A DNA stretch of 64,000 nt, taken from positions 62,001 to 126,000 of the forward strand of contig CABVSR010000007.1 in assembly GCA_902500995.1 (NCBI GenBank), read 5' to 3'. The notes beneath the pieces were generated by a model, which worked only from the letters and a program-made list of their open reading frames with translations, was not told the origin of the DNA and did not search any database. Source of the stretch: an uncultured Nitrospira sp. GTDB lineage: Bacteria > Nitrospirota > Nitrospiria > Nitrospirales > Nitrospiraceae. How positions within the stretch are numbered: position 1 is the first letter of the stretch; the number at the start of each line of letters is the position of its first letter. A program made the position numbers and the translations under genes. Positions 1-10,027 of the stretch are shown one piece after another.

Positions 1-1124
1 CCTCCGCGATGGCCGTCGCTGACACGATGATCGGCGGACAACGACGCGGTCACGACCGGCCGCGGGACGACCAGCCCGTCCGCCACCCAGGGCCGTTCGA
101 CCACCTTGCCGAAGCCCACCAAAGCCACTTGCGGAGGATAAATGACCCCGAACACGGTTTCCACCCCTTGTTCGCCCAGGCTGGTGACGGTGATGGTGGG
201 GTCCGACAGTTCCGAACTCCGTAACGAACCGGCGCGGGTCCGTTTGACGAGATCCTGGAATCGTTGCATCAGCTCGCTGAGGCCGGCACGGTCGGCATCG
301 TGCAGGGCAGGCGCCACGAGGCCTCCCTGGCGGAGGGAAATCGCCGTGCCGATATGAATCCGCTCGCTCCTGACCGCCTCGCCTTCTTTCCACAGCGCAT
401 TGAGTTCGGGGACCTGCCTGAGTGCGAGGGCGACTGCTTTGATGAACAGGACGCTCACGAGCAGCCGTTCTGTCACCGGGCGGCGCCCATTCTCCGCGGT
501 GAGCCACGCCAAGGCACGGCTCAGGTCGATGGTGGTGCTGAGATAATAGTGCGGGATCTCGCGTTTGGAGCGAGCCATGGCGGCGGCGATGGTTTGACGC
601 ATGCGCGCCTGGCGATCAGCCGCGTTGGCCGATGTGGCGACGCCCACGGCGCCCTTGGCAGCGCGGGTGATATCGTCCAGCGTGATGGCTCCTTCCGGCC
701 CTGTACCCCGAAGCCCCGTCGGGTCAATCCCTCGCTCGGCGGCCAGCGTTCTGGCTGCGGGAGAGATGCGCAGGCGGCTGCCTGGCAGCGGTGAGGCGGC
801 CGTTCCGGTATCGGGCTGGAGGACGGGTTGGGTGGACACCGGCTGCGGCGTGAAGAGTTGTGGCCGGGATGGGGCGGCTGCCGGTTGCCCTTCCTCGCGA
901 ATGACGGCCATCACCGTGCCGACCGGGATCTTGTCTCCGGGCTTGGCCAGCAACCGTTCGATGATCCCGGTGGCATGGCATTCGACCTCGATGGCCGCCT
1001 TGTCCGTATCGACCTCCGCGATGATGTCCCCCTTGGTGACCCGCTCGCCGACCCGCTTTTTCCATTGCACCAAGGTCCCCTCGGTCATGTCCGCGCCGAG
1101 GGTGGGCATGACAAAGTCAGCCAT
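1..1124 (-). CDS. pdhC: Pyruvate dehydrogenase E2 (dihydrolipoamide acetyltransferase), C-terminus cut by window edge
   Basis: E2 moves the acetyl group from E1 to CoA on a swinging lipoyl arm and forms the core of the cytosolic 2-oxoacid dehydrogenase complex. The ATG at 1124 follows a GGAG-type ribosome site. One lipoyl domain spans about residues 1-80, with the lipoyl lysine at K42 in [12 protein letters not shown] peripheral subunit-binding domain lies around residues 115-150 ([13 protein letters not shown]). The acyltransferase domain follows, and its catalytic DHRVSDG (H366, D370) lies at the extreme left edge, so only some tens of residues are missing. It is the last visible gene of the acs-pdhA-pdhB-E2 operon, about 90 bp after pdhB. 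E3 is not seen and could lie beyond the edge. Closely related acetoin or branched-chain E2 proteins are the alternative; the neighbours favour pyruvate. Confidence 0.95.
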   Translation of the reverse strand, partial: MADFVMPTLGADMTEGTLVQWKKRVGERVTKGDIIAEVDTDKAAIEVECHATGIIERLLAKPGDKIPVGTVMAVIREEGQPAAAPSRPQLFTPQPVSTQPVLQPDTGTAASPLPGSRLRISPAARTLAAERGIDPTGLRGTGPEGAITLDDITRAAKGAVGVATSANAADRQARMRQTIAAAMARSKREIPHYYLSTTIDLSRALAWLTAENGRRPVTERLLVSVLFIKAVALALRQVPELNALWKEGEAVRSERIHIGTAISLRQGGLVAPALHDADRAGLSELMQRFQDLVKRTRAGSLRSSELSDPTITVTSLGEQGVETVFGVIYPPQVALVGFGKVVERPWVADGLVVPRPVVTASLSADHRVSDGHRG

Positions 1125-1212
1125 GAGAGAGACTCCGTGAAGCGTGAAGCGCGAAAGGTGAAACGTACAATGGAACGGGCGATGCGTGACAGAGCAACAG
1201 CCGATCCATCGA

Positions 1213-2184
1213 TTATCCCAGCAACCTGCGAACCGCCCGCACGATCTTTTCTGCCGACGGCAGCGCCGCCTCTTCCAAATGTTTCGGGTAGGGGATCGGC
1301 ACCTCCTCACTGCAGACTCGTACGACCGGGGCGTCCAACTCGTAAAACGCCTGCTCCATGATCACGGCGGAGACTTCCGCGGCGAAACTCCCGGTGCGCC
1401 AGGCTTCATCGATGACGACGGCTCGGTGCGTTTTCCGGACCGAGCTCAGTATCGTGTCGCGATCAAGCGGGCGTAGGATCCGCAGATCCACTACTTCGGC
1501 CTCGATGCCCTCCTGCGCCAGACGTGCGGCGGCGGCCAACGTTTTCCAGAGGCTGCCGCCGAAGGTCAGCAGGCTCATATCCTTGCCGGGACGACGGACG
1601 GCCGCATGCGAGATGTCCACCGCAACCGGGTTCGTTTCCAAAGGCCCTTCCATGGCATAGAGATAGGCGTGTTCGAAGATAAACACGGGGTCCGGTTGTT
1701 CCAGGGCCGTCAGCAGCATGCCTCGCGCATCGGTGACCGTCGCGGGTGTCAGGACGGTGATGCCGGGGATATGCGCGTACCAGCCCTCCAAGCTGTGGGA
1801 ATGTTGCGCAGCCACCTGCCGACCGGCTCCCGTGGCCATGCGGACCACCAACGGCACGCTGAATTGCCCGCCGGACATGTGCCGGAGCGTGGCGGCATTG
1901 TTCATGATTTGATCCAGCGCCAGCAGGCTGAAGTTGACGGTCATGACCTCCACGATCGGACGCATGCCGCCGAGCGCAGCGCCGATGCCTGCCCCGACGA
2001 ACGTGCTTTCGGACAGCGGCGTGTCCCGAATGCGTTCCGGGCCGAATTCATCGAGAAACCCCTTGCTGCAGGCGTACGTCCCGCCGTACCTGCCGACGTC
2101 CTCTCCCATGAGAAAGACGCGAGGATCGCGCTGCAAGGCCTCCCGCATGCCGCTTCGTACCGCTTCTCTGTAGGTGATATTCAT
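1213..2184 (-). CDS. pdhB: Pyruvate dehydrogenase E1 component, beta subunit
   Basis: The beta subunit of the alpha2beta2 thiamine-diphosphate E1 enzyme, which decarboxylates pyruvate and reductively acetylates the E2 lipoyl group. The 323-residue length is normal for the family. Typical E1-beta blocks are visible: [10 protein letters not shown] near residue 30, the RIRDTPLSE block, and the C-terminal transketolase domain with [14 protein letters not shown] at 2184 (MNITYREAV) is preferred over an in-frame TTG nine bases upstream, because E1-beta proteins normally begin at this point; the ribosome site is weak either way. It follows pdhA by 26 bp and is co-transcribed with it. The family also includes acetoin dehydrogenase beta, which I cannot strictly exclude. 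Confidence 0.95.
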   Translation of the reverse strand: MNITYREAVRSGMREALQRDPRVFLMGEDVGRYGGTYACSKGFLDEFGPERIRDTPLSESTFVGAGIGAALGGMRPIVEVMTVNFSLLALDQIMNNAATLRHMSGGQFSVPLVVRMATGAGRQVAAQHSHSLEGWYAHIPGITVLTPATVTDARGMLLTALEQPDPVFIFEHAYLYAMEGPLETNPVAVDISHAAVRRPGKDMSLLTFGGSLWKTLAAAARLAQEGIEAEVVDLRILRPLDRDTILSSVRKTHRAVVIDEAWRTGSFAAEVSAVIMEQAFYELDAPVVRVCSEEVPIPYPKHLEEAALPSAEKIVRAVRRLLG

Positions 2185-2210
2185 GGCATCCAACTATGAG
2201 CACAGAGCAC

Positions 2211-3230
2211 TCAGCGATCGGCACTCGGCGTTTGGCTGATGGCGGACAACTGATCGCCGACAGTTCGGCTGTACACGTCGGTCGTCAGATCTTCGACCGG
2301 TTCCCAAGGGCCCGCCTCCGCGAAGGCGACTGCGTCCTCAACCTCGGCGGCGATCGACGCGTTCAGGTTGTCCCAATCCTCGTCCTGCAAGAGTTTGGCG
2401 GCACGCAGTGCCTGTTGAAAGGTGACGATCGGGTCGCGCTGTTTCCATGCGTTCACTTCATCCTTGGTGCGATAGAGCTCGGCGTCATACATCGAGTGGG
2501 CACGGAAGCGGTACGTGTGGTACTCCAGAAAGAACGGCCCGTGGCCTTGTCGCACGAACTCGACCGCGCGGCGTGTGGCGAGCTCGACCGCCAGGACATC
2601 CATCCCGTCGACCGATTCGGCTCCCAGCGCGTAGGCCCTCGCTTTGGCGGCAATGTCCGGTTGCGATTGGTGGCGGGCCAGGGCCGTGCCCATGGCATAG
2701 AGGTTGTTCTCGCAGAGGAACAGCACCGGCAGGTTCCACAGGGCGGCGAGGTTCAATGATTCATGAAATTCACCTTCGGCCACGGCGCCGTCGCCGAAAT
2801 AGCAGGCGGTGACGCGGGCGCGGCCTTGTAGCTTGTCGGCGAGCGCCAACCCCAGCGCCACGGGTAATCCGCCGCCGACGATCGCAAGTCCGCCGTAGAA
2901 GCGGCGTGAGGCGTCGAAGAAGTGCATGGAGCCGCCGCGCCCGCGCGCGCAGCCGGTCGTTTTACCGAACAACTCGGCCATCAACGATCGCATGGAGGTG
3001 CCACGGACGAGCGCATGGCCGTGTTCCCGGTAGGTGGCGACGATGGCATCGTCATTCATCAAGGCGGGAATGGAGCCGGCGGCCACGGCTTCTTCGCCGA
3101 TATACAGGTGGAGAAACCCGTGGATCTTTCCGAGTTGGTAGAGCTCCGCTGCCCGTTCTTCGAATCGGCGGATCCGCAACATCTGCCGCAGTAGCTCCAC
3201 GCCCTGCTCGCGCGTCATCGAGGCCGTCAT
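2211..3230 (-). CDS. pdhA: Pyruvate dehydrogenase E1 component, alpha subunit
   Basis: The thiamine-diphosphate-binding subunit of E1, 339 residues. The ThDP motif starts at GDG (residues 146-148) and ends at NN (175-176), the standard spacing. The regulatory/phosphorylation-loop block RFRAHSMYD of bacterial E1-alpha is present near residue 245. The N-terminal region ([14 protein letters not shown]) is typical. Its ATG overlaps the stop of the upstream acetyl-CoA synthetase gene by four bases (ATGA), so the two are translationally coupled. Pairing E1 with an acetate-activating enzyme suggests that the operon feeds acetyl-CoA pools from both pyruvate and acetate. This physiological reading is inference. 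Confidence 0.96.
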   Translation of the reverse strand: MTASMTREQGVELLRQMLRIRRFEERAAELYQLGKIHGFLHLYIGEEAVAAGSIPALMNDDAIVATYREHGHALVRGTSMRSLMAELFGKTTGCARGRGGSMHFFDASRRFYGGLAIVGGGLPVALGLALADKLQGRARVTACYFGDGAVAEGEFHESLNLAALWNLPVLFLCENNLYAMGTALARHQSQPDIAAKARAYALGAESVDGMDVLAVELATRRAVEFVRQGHGPFFLEYHTYRFRAHSMYDAELYRTKDEVNAWKQRDPIVTFQQALRAAKLLQDEDWDNLNASIAAEVEDAVAFAEAGPWEPVEDLTTDVYSRTVGDQLSAISQTPSADR

Positions 3231-4993
3231 GAACCGCTCTCCAATGTCGAGGTGTCGCCTTCCGGCAAGCCCAATTCGCGCGCCTTCAGGAGCCGTCGCA
3301 TGATCTTGCCGCTTCTCGTCTTCGGCAGGGTCGGCAGAAACGCGATCTCCTTCGGGGCCACCACTGCGCCGAGGCGCGCCCGCGCAAAGCCGAGCAATTC
3401 TCGTTTGAGCGCGTCGTTCGGCTCGTAGCCGTCCTTCAGTGAGACAAAGGCTTTCACGAGTTCCATGGCGACGGGGTCCGGTTTGCCGATCACCGCGGCT
3501 TCCGCCACGGCCTGGTGCTCGATGAGGACACTTTCGACTTCAAAGGGACCGATGAGATGCCCCGAGGTCTTGATGACATCGTCCGCTCGGCCCACGAACC
3601 AGAAATACCCGTCCTTATCCTGCCTGGCCACGTCGCCGGTGAGATACCAGCCGTCTGCAAAACATTTTCGGTACCGTTCCGGTTCATGCCAATAGCCGCG
3701 GAACATCGAAGGCCACCCTGGGCGCAGCGCCAACTCCCCCTGTTGGCCAGGCTCGGTCACCGGCTCCACCTCCCCCGAATCGGATCGTTTCACGATCGCG
3801 GCGTCGATGCCGGGCAGGGGGCGTCCCATGGAACCGGGGCGGACATCCATGGCCGCATAGTTGGCGATCATGATGCCGCCGGTTTCGGTTTGCCACCAGT
3901 TGTCGTGAAACGGGCGACCGAAGGCCTGCTCTCCCCACACGACCGCTTCGGGGTTCAGCGGTTCTCCCACACTGGCAAGAAAGCGCAGTTTCTCTAAATG
4001 ATACTGTCTGACGGGAGACAAGCCGACTTTCATCATCATGCGGATGGCGGTCGGTGCCGTGTACCAGACTGTCACCCCCTGGTCTTGCAGGATGCCGTAC
4101 CATCGTTCGGCATCGAACTCGGCTTCATCCACGATGCTGGTCAGTCCGTTGGTGAGCGGCGCAATGATGCCATAGGAGGTGCCGGTGACCCAGCCGGGAT
4201 CAGCGGTGCACCAGAAGATGTCGTCGGAATGAAAGTCGAGGGCCAGTTTCCCCGTGATGTGGTGGGCCACTACGGCTCCATGGACATGGACCGCACCCTT
4301 AGGTGTGCCGGTCGTCCCGCTGGTGAAATGCAGCAGCGCCGGATCTTCGGGATCGGTTGCTCCGATCCGATAGTCGCCTGAGGCTTGCTGAAGAAGATGA
4401 TGAAAGTCGGCTGTGCCTGCTTGTGTCGGCATCGACTGCTCGTCGCCGACCAGCAAAATGTGCTCCAGATGAGGCAGGGCCTCTCGAATGGCGGCCACCT
4501 TTCGTTGATAGAGGGCGGCCGTGGTTACGAGGACCTTGGCCTGGCCGATCGTCAGTCTGGCCCGAATCGGTTCCGGTCCGAACGCAGAGAACAACGGACA
4601 GAAGATTGCGCGGTGTTTCAGGGTACCCAGTGCCGCGATGGACAGCTCCGGGATGCGCCCGGTGAGTGCATAGACCCGGTCACCCTTGGCGACGCCGAGT
4701 GCCTGCAAAACGTTGGCAAAGCGGTTCGTCAGCTCATCCAGCCGGCGGTAGGAGTAGTCGTCAACGGCGCCGTTCTTGCCGAGCCACCTGATGGCCGTCC
4801 GTTGCGCGAGCGGTCCTGCCGAGTGCCGCGTAACGGCTTCATGAGCAATGTTCAGTCCCTGTCCTGCCGGGAGTCCATCCAGTTCGTCGCGTGCCTGGTC
4901 CCATGAGAAGCTCCTGCGCACCGTCTCATAGTCGTGGAGGTTCGGGATGACGTCCCAATCCCGTCTCGATTTGATGATGGGGTTCCAAGGCAT
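3227..4993 (-). CDS. acsA: Acetyl-CoA synthetase (acetate-CoA ligase, AMP-forming)
   Basis: Activates acetate to acetyl-AMP and then acetyl-CoA in the cytosol. At 588 residues it matches the shorter Bacillus AcsA type. The adenylate-forming A3 signature [11 protein letters not shown] lies at about residues 223-233. The acetate-specific stretch [14 protein letters not shown] and the WWQTETGG block follow. The C-terminal hinge/lysine motif PKTRSGK puts the catalytic lysine at K563; this lysine is the known target of acetylation control in the family. It is the first gene of the pdh operon, and its promoter should lie in the 390-bp space toward the zinc-ribbon gene. A propionyl-CoA synthetase specificity cannot be excluded from sequence alone. 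Confidence 0.94.
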   Translation of the reverse strand: MPWNPIIKSRRDWDVIPNLHDYETVRRSFSWDQARDELDGLPAGQGLNIAHEAVTRHSAGPLAQRTAIRWLGKNGAVDDYSYRRLDELTNRFANVLQALGVAKGDRVYALTGRIPELSIAALGTLKHRAIFCPLFSAFGPEPIRARLTIGQAKVLVTTAALYQRKVAAIREALPHLEHILLVGDEQSMPTQAGTADFHHLLQQASGDYRIGATDPEDPALLHFTSGTTGTPKGAVHVHGAVVAHHITGKLALDFHSDDIFWCTADPGWVTGTSYGIIAPLTNGLTSIVDEAEFDAERWYGILQDQGVTVWYTAPTAIRMMMKVGLSPVRQYHLEKLRFLASVGEPLNPEAVVWGEQAFGRPFHDNWWQTETGGIMIANYAAMDVRPGSMGRPLPGIDAAIVKRSDSGEVEPVTEPGQQGELALRPGWPSMFRGYWHEPERYRKCFADGWYLTGDVARQDKDGYFWFVGRADDVIKTSGHLIGPFEVESVLIEHQAVAEAAVIGKPDPVAMELVKAFVSLKDGYEPNDALKRELLGFARARLGAVVAPKEIAFLPTLPKTRSGKIMRRLLKARELGLPEGDTSTLESGS

Positions 4994-5382
4994 ACCGGTT
5001 GTGATGCTCCGAGCATAGGTTCTGCAAGGCGTAGACCATCGAAAGACATCCCTGCGGCAGAGTCAAACGCGGGAATTTTCGTTGGTCCTGTTAAAGTCGC
5101 CTCGATGGTGAGGGGGGCGGCTGTAGCATTATTCAGCAGAGATGGAGAATCGCCGTGGACAATCGACTCACCGGGAAATCTGGATGCCGCCGGTTGCACC
5201 ATTGAGGGGCGAGAGGAGAATGAACCGCATCTGGCGCAGGGATGCCTGGTCTTCGCCGGAGTGGACTATAGAAAGATTCTGCCAGAGGTGGAGGGCGAAG
5301 GGCGCATGAATCCTTTTTGCGCAATCCTGTTCAAATGAGGCATCAGGAACAACACCACGCTCACAGAAAGGCGAGACCATAC
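4994..5382. other. Divergent intergenic region, no gene supported
   Basis: This space separates the minus-strand acs-pdh operon from the plus-strand zinc-ribbon gene, so it should carry promoters for both. The reading frames that cross it have no family resemblance and no good ribosome sites. I could not pick out a convincing -35/-10 pair. Confidence 0.5.
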
Positions 5383-5601
5383 ATGGAGATTCATACGACA
5401 GCAATAGCAGGCGATCGATGCCTGCGGTGCGGTGGATTTATGGTGCCGGAGGAGATCCGCGAGGTCAATCAGCTGGGATGGCGTTGCGTCATGTGCGGGG
5501 AGCACATTGATCCGCTCATCCTCGAACATCGACGGAAGATGAGCACTCCGGAAGGCGCGAGACAATTGTTGGAGAAACGCGAAAAGGCCGGGCTGAACTA
5601 G
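5383..5601 (+). CDS. Small zinc-ribbon protein
   Basis: A 72-residue protein with two CxxC pairs (C13/C16 in RCLRCGG and C35/C38 in RCVMCGE), the layout of a four-cysteine zinc ribbon, followed by a charged helical tail. The ATG at 5383 is preferred because it follows an AAAGGCGAG ribosome-binding stretch and starts just before the first cysteine pair; the frame is open further upstream without a comparable site. Proteins of this type are often cytosolic nucleic-acid or protein adaptors, but the specific role here is unknown. It stands alone, diverging from acsA. Confidence 0.75.
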   Translation: MEIHTTAIAGDRCLRCGGFMVPEEIREVNQLGWRCVMCGEHIDPLILEHRRKMSTPEGARQLLEKREKAGLN

Positions 5602-6051
5602 GGAGGAAAAGATAGAGCCGAGCGGAGGTTGGTTCAGAGAGCGTCCTTCAACTCTGGAGGCCTTGGAGGGGCTTCAGGCTTCCCGCTTCGCACCTGCGGG
5701 CCTGCTCACCACCCCTGCGCTTGACCTCGGTGTCCGTCTCTGTTCCTCTCACCGAACCCTCCGCTCACTTCCTAGATAACGTCGGTTCGTCGGCGGTCAA
5801 CCGGCTCAGCCTCAACGGGAGATGGTTTCACCACAGAGAAATACATGCTGTGGCGTTATAGGGCAGCGGAATCGAGAGATCAGCCCGATCATTTCCCGTT
5901 CCGTGGTATTCGTTTCCAAACTTCTTGTTTCCTCGTCTGTTCTTCATACCTGGACGTCGCCACTTCCTTCCCTCCCCGCGCTTGCCTCTGGCATAACCTA
6001 TGCTGGTTCACATGATGATGCGGCGTCCTTCGTAGCCGCGAGGAGGACTAT
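5602..6051. other. Gene-free stretch
   Basis: About 450 bp with no supported coding frame. Reading frames here give low-complexity Ser/Arg/Pro peptides and no start with a ribosome site except the one belonging to the next gene (GAGGAGGAC just before 6052). No tRNA or obvious repeat was recognised. Confidence 0.5.
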
Positions 6052-6468
6052 ATGCGACTCATCCAAGACATCAAGTGGATGGCGGCAGCCTGCCTGCTGG
6101 TTGCGAGCGTCATCATCCCCGGTGTCGGCCTGGTTACCGGAGCCGGGGATCAGGACTGGCTCGATGCGATGACGCAGGCGGTGCTGGCTGAGCAAGCGAG
6201 GGAGGAAGGAGCAGGAAGCCCGTTCGTGCCCTATGTCACGCAACTGGCGGCCGTCCGCGCACAGCTTGCCCAGAATGACGGCGAAGGGGTGTATCACAGC
6301 ATGAACCGGTTCATGGATATGCTCCAGGCGCGGGAGGAGGGGATTGCGGCCGAGGCGGCGGAGCGGCTGTTCGACTATTGTTATCGCGTGACCCCGGCGC
6401 GGTATCACGACGTGTCGCGGCATCTGCACCGGATGAGTGGGTTTGTGGTTGGTGCGCCATCGGTTTGA
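6052..6468 (+). CDS. Exported protein of unknown function
   Basis: 138 residues. A hydrophobic segment follows a short charged N-terminus (about residues 9-29, AAACLLVASVIIPGVGLVTG), suggesting a signal peptide or membrane anchor. The remainder is predicted alpha-helical and rich in Ala, Glu and Arg, with a DYCYRVTPARYHDVSRHLHRM segment near the C-terminus. An unusually strong ribosome site (GAGGAGGAC) sits just before the ATG, which supports expression. I do not recognise the family. It is followed by the broken Fic gene and is not clearly in an operon. Confidence 0.65.
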   Translation: MRLIQDIKWMAAACLLVASVIIPGVGLVTGAGDQDWLDAMTQAVLAEQAREEGAGSPFVPYVTQLAAVRAQLAQNDGEGVYHSMNRFMDMLQAREEGIAAEAAERLFDYCYRVTPARYHDVSRHLHRMSGFVVGAPSV

Positions 6469-6553
6469 GACTGCCTTTGCCGAGACGGTAGGCCTCCCAC
6501 AATTTGCTGGATGTGGTTTGAAGGGGTTGTACCGGCTTCGGCGCCATGCAAGA

Positions 6554-7367
6554 ATGGGCATCATGTCAGCAGATGGTAGTGATTCCGGAGATCGCGAAGC
6601 ACTGGAAGCCAGGTTTCGCCGCTGGCGAGCGACCCATCGAACCCCCAGCACGGTCCTCGGGGCGCATCGCGAGGTCATGCTGGAACGCGTCTCTCAATCC
6701 ATGGCGTTCGAAGGCGAGCCCGTGACAGTCTCTCGTCTGAAAACCCTCCTGGAGCAATCCGGCCCATGGTCGAAGACCCCGGACACCTAGGTTCCACCCG
6801 TTCGTTCGACACGACGCAAGGCGCCTTGACCTTCCTGAACTTTCTGAGCGGCTGGCCGTCGCGCTCGCGCGTATCCTCGATCGGATCTTGCGAACTCCCG
6901 CCCAGGACATCGTCATGACGTCGGAATGGTTGTGTGAGAGACATCGCGAGTTGGCCGGAGCTCTGTTTCCCGATTGGGCGGGACGATTCCGGACGACCGA
7001 CGTGAAGGTGGGCATCTTGGAACCACCGGCTTTTTATCAAGTGCCGATGCTGGTGCGATCCTTCTGTGATGATCTGGCCGAGCGGCTACGTCATCTCCAG
7101 GAGGACGACCTTAGCCACATTGCCTCAATACTGGCCTAGGTAGACTGGCGCTTCCAGTGGATTCATCCGTTTAAGGACTTCAACGGCCGTATCGGCCGGA
7201 TAGTCCTCGCGGCACTCCTCTACAAACTTGCTCTACCGCCGGTCGAAACGGCGCCGACCGATCCTGATGGCCGTCGTTCCTACCTTGAAGCCCTGCGAGC
7301 CGGGGATGCAGGCGACCTCGCGCCACTTCAACAACAGTGGATTGTCCGGCTCTCAGCAGCCATCTGA
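6554..7367 (+). pseudogene. Broken Fic-family AMP transferase gene (frameshift plus in-frame stop)
   Basis: Fic enzymes transfer AMP or related groups to target proteins. The N-terminal piece (6554-6790) carries SMAFEG, which matches the autoinhibitory (S/T)xxxE(G/N) motif. The reading then shifts to another frame between about 6750 and 6790. It continues as LPELSERLAVALARILD and on through WAGRFRTTDVKVG. It meets an in-frame TAG at 7137-7139, and only after that reaches the catalytic core HPFKDFNGRIGR at about 7170-7205, ending at 7367. The order of conserved parts is intact, so this is a recently damaged single gene rather than chance similarity. Sequencing error could explain one lesion but less easily both. 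An undamaged copy would encode a single-domain Fic protein of class II type. Confidence 0.8.
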
Positions 7368-7385
7368 GGCGGCGAAGCCCTCGCC

Positions 7386-8387
7386 TCACCAGTACAGGTA
7401 CAACGCCGCCACGATCCCGAAAAACTCGGACGAATTTTGCCCATTCAGGCTGATCCAGGGACCGGCCAGCACGCCCACATGCTGATTCCAGCTGTGTTCC
7501 AATGCCGGGGCGATGGTGACCAGATTGCTAAACCCTCGTCCGACAAGTGCCGGTCGGCCTTGGGCATCGAGGCCGGGGTCTCCTGAAAAATGGGTGGCGT
7601 TCACGGTCTGAAATCCGATATCGAGGGCCAGCACCAGGCGGCGGGTCAGGCTGTATTCCGCGGCGACCGTCACCGTGGTGACCGATCCGGGCGTGACCCG
7701 TCCTGCTGTGCCGAATCCTCCGCCGTAGGCATTGAATCCCCGCACGTCGACCGAGGAATAGATGCCGTATGTCGCGTTGAATCGGTAACGCAAGACATGC
7801 TCTCCTCCGAAGGGGATCGCTTTCTCGAGGGCGATTCCGAATGTGGTTGCGTAGGCGCCGCCTCCGGTCCGTTCCAGGTCCGCCGTCGCGGGGGTCAAAT
7901 CCGAATAGCGGCCGGTGGGAAAGATCTCTTGCATCCAGAATCGGACATTGGGTACCCACGATTCCGGAGGACTGCGCCAGGCTTGGACTCCCAGCTGGAC
8001 TGGAAAGTCGCCGAACCCACCGGAAGAGTCGCCTCGCGCGTGGTTCCCGATCCATTGGGGCGCGATTTGGATATCGACCGAGTCGATAGGGCCGTAAACG
8101 ATGTAGGTTTGTTGGGTGAGGCTCTGGGAAGTTGTGGCCGATTGGAGTCGCCAGTTGTGGTTATACAAGCCGCCGTACCGCGTGTAGAACACATAGGGCT
8201 GTACTATTGTGTGCCCTTGCCCCAGGTTGGTCCCCCGGGTGGAGAGGAGCGTCCCGGTAAACCATGGCGCAGTTTGGGACGGGTCGGTGGTCGGCTCGCC
8301 TCGGGAGGCGTCGATGCCGCAGATAAGGATGAAGAACAGGCAGAGCAGCAGGCTGCCGGAATGACAATGCCCCGCGCGGATGGTCAT
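7386..8387 (-). CDS. Outer-membrane beta-barrel protein
   Basis: 333 residues with a signal peptide (SLLLCLFFILICGIDASRG, cleavage near residue 30). The mature chain is rich in alternating aromatic and glycine residues, as expected of amphipathic beta-strands. The C-terminus ends ALYLYW, with the terminal aromatic residue recognised by the BAM machinery. It resembles the broad family of putative transporters/phenol-pathway MetA-like outer-membrane proteins, but I cannot name a substrate. It is minus strand and convergent with the Fic pseudogene, with the cytochrome gene behind it in the same direction. A start at 8387 gives a normal n-region. Confidence 0.8.
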   Translation of the reverse strand: MTIRAGHCHSGSLLLCLFFILICGIDASRGEPTTDPSQTAPWFTGTLLSTRGTNLGQGHTIVQPYVFYTRYGGLYNHNWRLQSATTSQSLTQQTYIVYGPIDSVDIQIAPQWIGNHARGDSSGGFGDFPVQLGVQAWRSPPESWVPNVRFWMQEIFPTGRYSDLTPATADLERTGGGAYATTFGIALEKAIPFGGEHVLRYRFNATYGIYSSVDVRGFNAYGGGFGTAGRVTPGSVTTVTVAAEYSLTRRLVLALDIGFQTVNATHFSGDPGLDAQGRPALVGRGFSNLVTIAPALEHSWNQHVGVLAGPWISLNGQNSSEFFGIVAALYLYW

Positions 8388-8510
8388 GTCGATCGGATAC
8401 GGTGGAATCAGGTTCTCGTCCGACCGATGCTACCCCGTTTGAGGTGGAACAGGTAATGAATTGACGATTGCTGCGCGTCTTGTTCGCTCAGAGGCGGAAA
8501 GGAATGCGGG

Positions 8511-8948
8511 CTAGTACGGACTCTTGCTCGGAGTGGAGGCGCTCTGTCTGAGCGCTGCCAGATAGGCGAGGATGTCGGTGATCTCCTGATCGCTTAGCGT
8601 CGAATCCGGAAACATGCCGCTTCCGGGATGGCCTTCACGGATCGCGCGAAAGCGGGCCTTGTTGTCTTTGAGGATTTGTGCCGCGCGGTTGCGGAGATCC
8701 GGCGCCGAAGCCGACTGCTTCGCGATCGCTGCCACCGTCTCCGGCTTGAGTGACGGCTTCTTGTCGATCGCTCCGTCCACGCCGTGGCAGTAATGGCAAA
8801 TGCCTTTGCCGTTAAAGAGCGTCTGCCCACGTGTGGCGTCACCCTTCATGGCGGTGGCCGTGCCGCCCGGCTCAGCCAGAACTCGGTTTGGCGCAGCGAA
8901 CAAGAGGAAGGCGAAAAGGAATCCCGAGTAACAGAATCGTGTCAGCAT
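8511..8948 (-). CDS. Small exported c-type cytochrome
   Basis: 145 residues from the ATG at 8948, which directly precedes a signal peptide (FLFAFLLFAAPNRVLAEP). One heme-binding motif CHYCH (C51, C54, H55) is followed by a class I cytochrome fold. A methionine in GHPGSGMFPDS is the likely distal ligand, and the C-terminal helix has ITDILAYLAAL. It therefore acts as a periplasmic electron carrier. An AGGA ribosome site lies about ten bases before the ATG; a longer reading from 9035 adds a basic stretch before the signal peptide and is less likely. The redox partner is unknown. Confidence 0.88.
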   Translation of the reverse strand: MLTRFCYSGFLFAFLLFAAPNRVLAEPGGTATAMKGDATRGQTLFNGKGICHYCHGVDGAIDKKPSLKPETVAAIAKQSASAPDLRNRAAQILKDNKARFRAIREGHPGSGMFPDSTLSDQEITDILAYLAALRQSASTPSKSPY

Positions 8949-9156
8949 CACTTGTGTCCTGAGGTACAAGCCCTGTTCGCCCAGTATGCCGCGACGATGC
9001 CGCGAACACAATGGCGTTTCTCCGGTTGGATTCATCCGCGTTTCCTACCGGGCGAGCGGCCGGCCTGCATCTCCCGACGGGTGGCTTGGTATAATGCTGG
9101 ATGCTCTCACGCGGCACTGTCGCCGCCGGACGAATTCACCATGAAGGAGGGACGAC

Positions 9157-9549
9157 ATGAGGAAGGCCCCCAAACAGATTTCCAAGACCGGCGAGAAGCG
9201 GAAGACCCCCACATTCTCCAGTCCGTTGGCCCGCAAAACCGCGGCGGCTCAACAACAACAAAAGAAAAGCGATGTGACGGCAGCCATGGAGTTATCCCAA
9301 CGGAAAGCCGCGCTGCAAAGTTCGCCGAAGGTGTCTGCCGCGTTGGTACGAACCGTGGAAGCGGCCAGACTCCGGCGCAAGAAGGCGGCCATTACGGCGG
9401 CGATGGAAGAATCCCAACGAAGCGCCGATATCCAGCGCAAGCCGCTCTCATCGAAAGACCTGGAGCGGGCGGTAGCGGCCGGCGAGCGTCTGCGCGCGAA
9501 GGCGGCCATCACGGCGGCCTTGGAAGAATCGCAGCGGCGGTCGAGTTGA
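9157..9549 (+). CDS. Basic three-repeat protein of unknown function
   Basis: 130 residues, very rich in Ala, Lys, Arg, Gln and Ser and without aromatic residues beyond one Phe. A unit of about 39 residues is present three times, marked by VTAAMELSQR, ITAAMEESQR and ITAALEESQR. The region between marks contains VSAALVRTVEAARLR and LSSKDLERAVAAGERLR. The repeats are predicted helical. A GGAGGGACGAC ribosome site precedes the ATG. The composition suggests a nucleic-acid-binding or histone-H1-like role, but that is inference; I recognise no family. It diverges from the cytochrome gene. Confidence 0.65.
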   Translation: MRKAPKQISKTGEKRKTPTFSSPLARKTAAAQQQQKKSDVTAAMELSQRKAALQSSPKVSAALVRTVEAARLRRKKAAITAAMEESQRSADIQRKPLSSKDLERAVAAGERLRAKAAITAALEESQRRSS

Positions 9550-10027
9550 CAGGAAAGCTGACGTAAGTTGCTCGCCTTGTGTGACTCTGCCAAACAGTCT
9601 TGACCCCCGGGGGCTCAGGGGAGGTCTCAACGTAATATGCCCAGACACTCAGGGACGGCATTCGACCTAGCCTGACTGTGCGTGATATTCCCCTTGACTG
9701 GTGAACCCGTCGCTTGTCGTGAACACGTGAGTTTCCGGACTCAGCGTGAAGGTACGCAGCGTGCCCCTAATTGCCCCAATAAGTGTATTGCCTCCTGAAG
9801 AATCTTGCTACAGTCGAAAGATCCCCATCTCGGCCTTCATTGGGCCCGATGTTCACCTTAGCCGCATCAGCAATGGGCAAAGGCGCTGCCTGGCTGCATT
9901 ACGTGTTCATGGCAGTGAACTTGCTGCTACGTAGAATAAGCGGCGACTTACGCCAAGCCCCACTTGTTATATGGTCGCCCCGCGTCAGGGGCACGATCAA
10001 CGATCGGCTGTCCCGGAAGGACCTTCA
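9550..10027. other. Gene-free stretch upstream of the regulator
   Basis: No supported coding frame. A perfect CCCCCGGGGG palindrome lies at 9604-9613. The region presumably contains the promoter of the response regulator at 10028, but I could not assign one with confidence. Confidence 0.45.

Noticed and set aside
7590-8456. A 288-codon open frame on the plus strand
   Set aside because: It is the shadow of the beta-barrel gene on the other strand, which has a signal peptide and a proper C-terminal aromatic residue.
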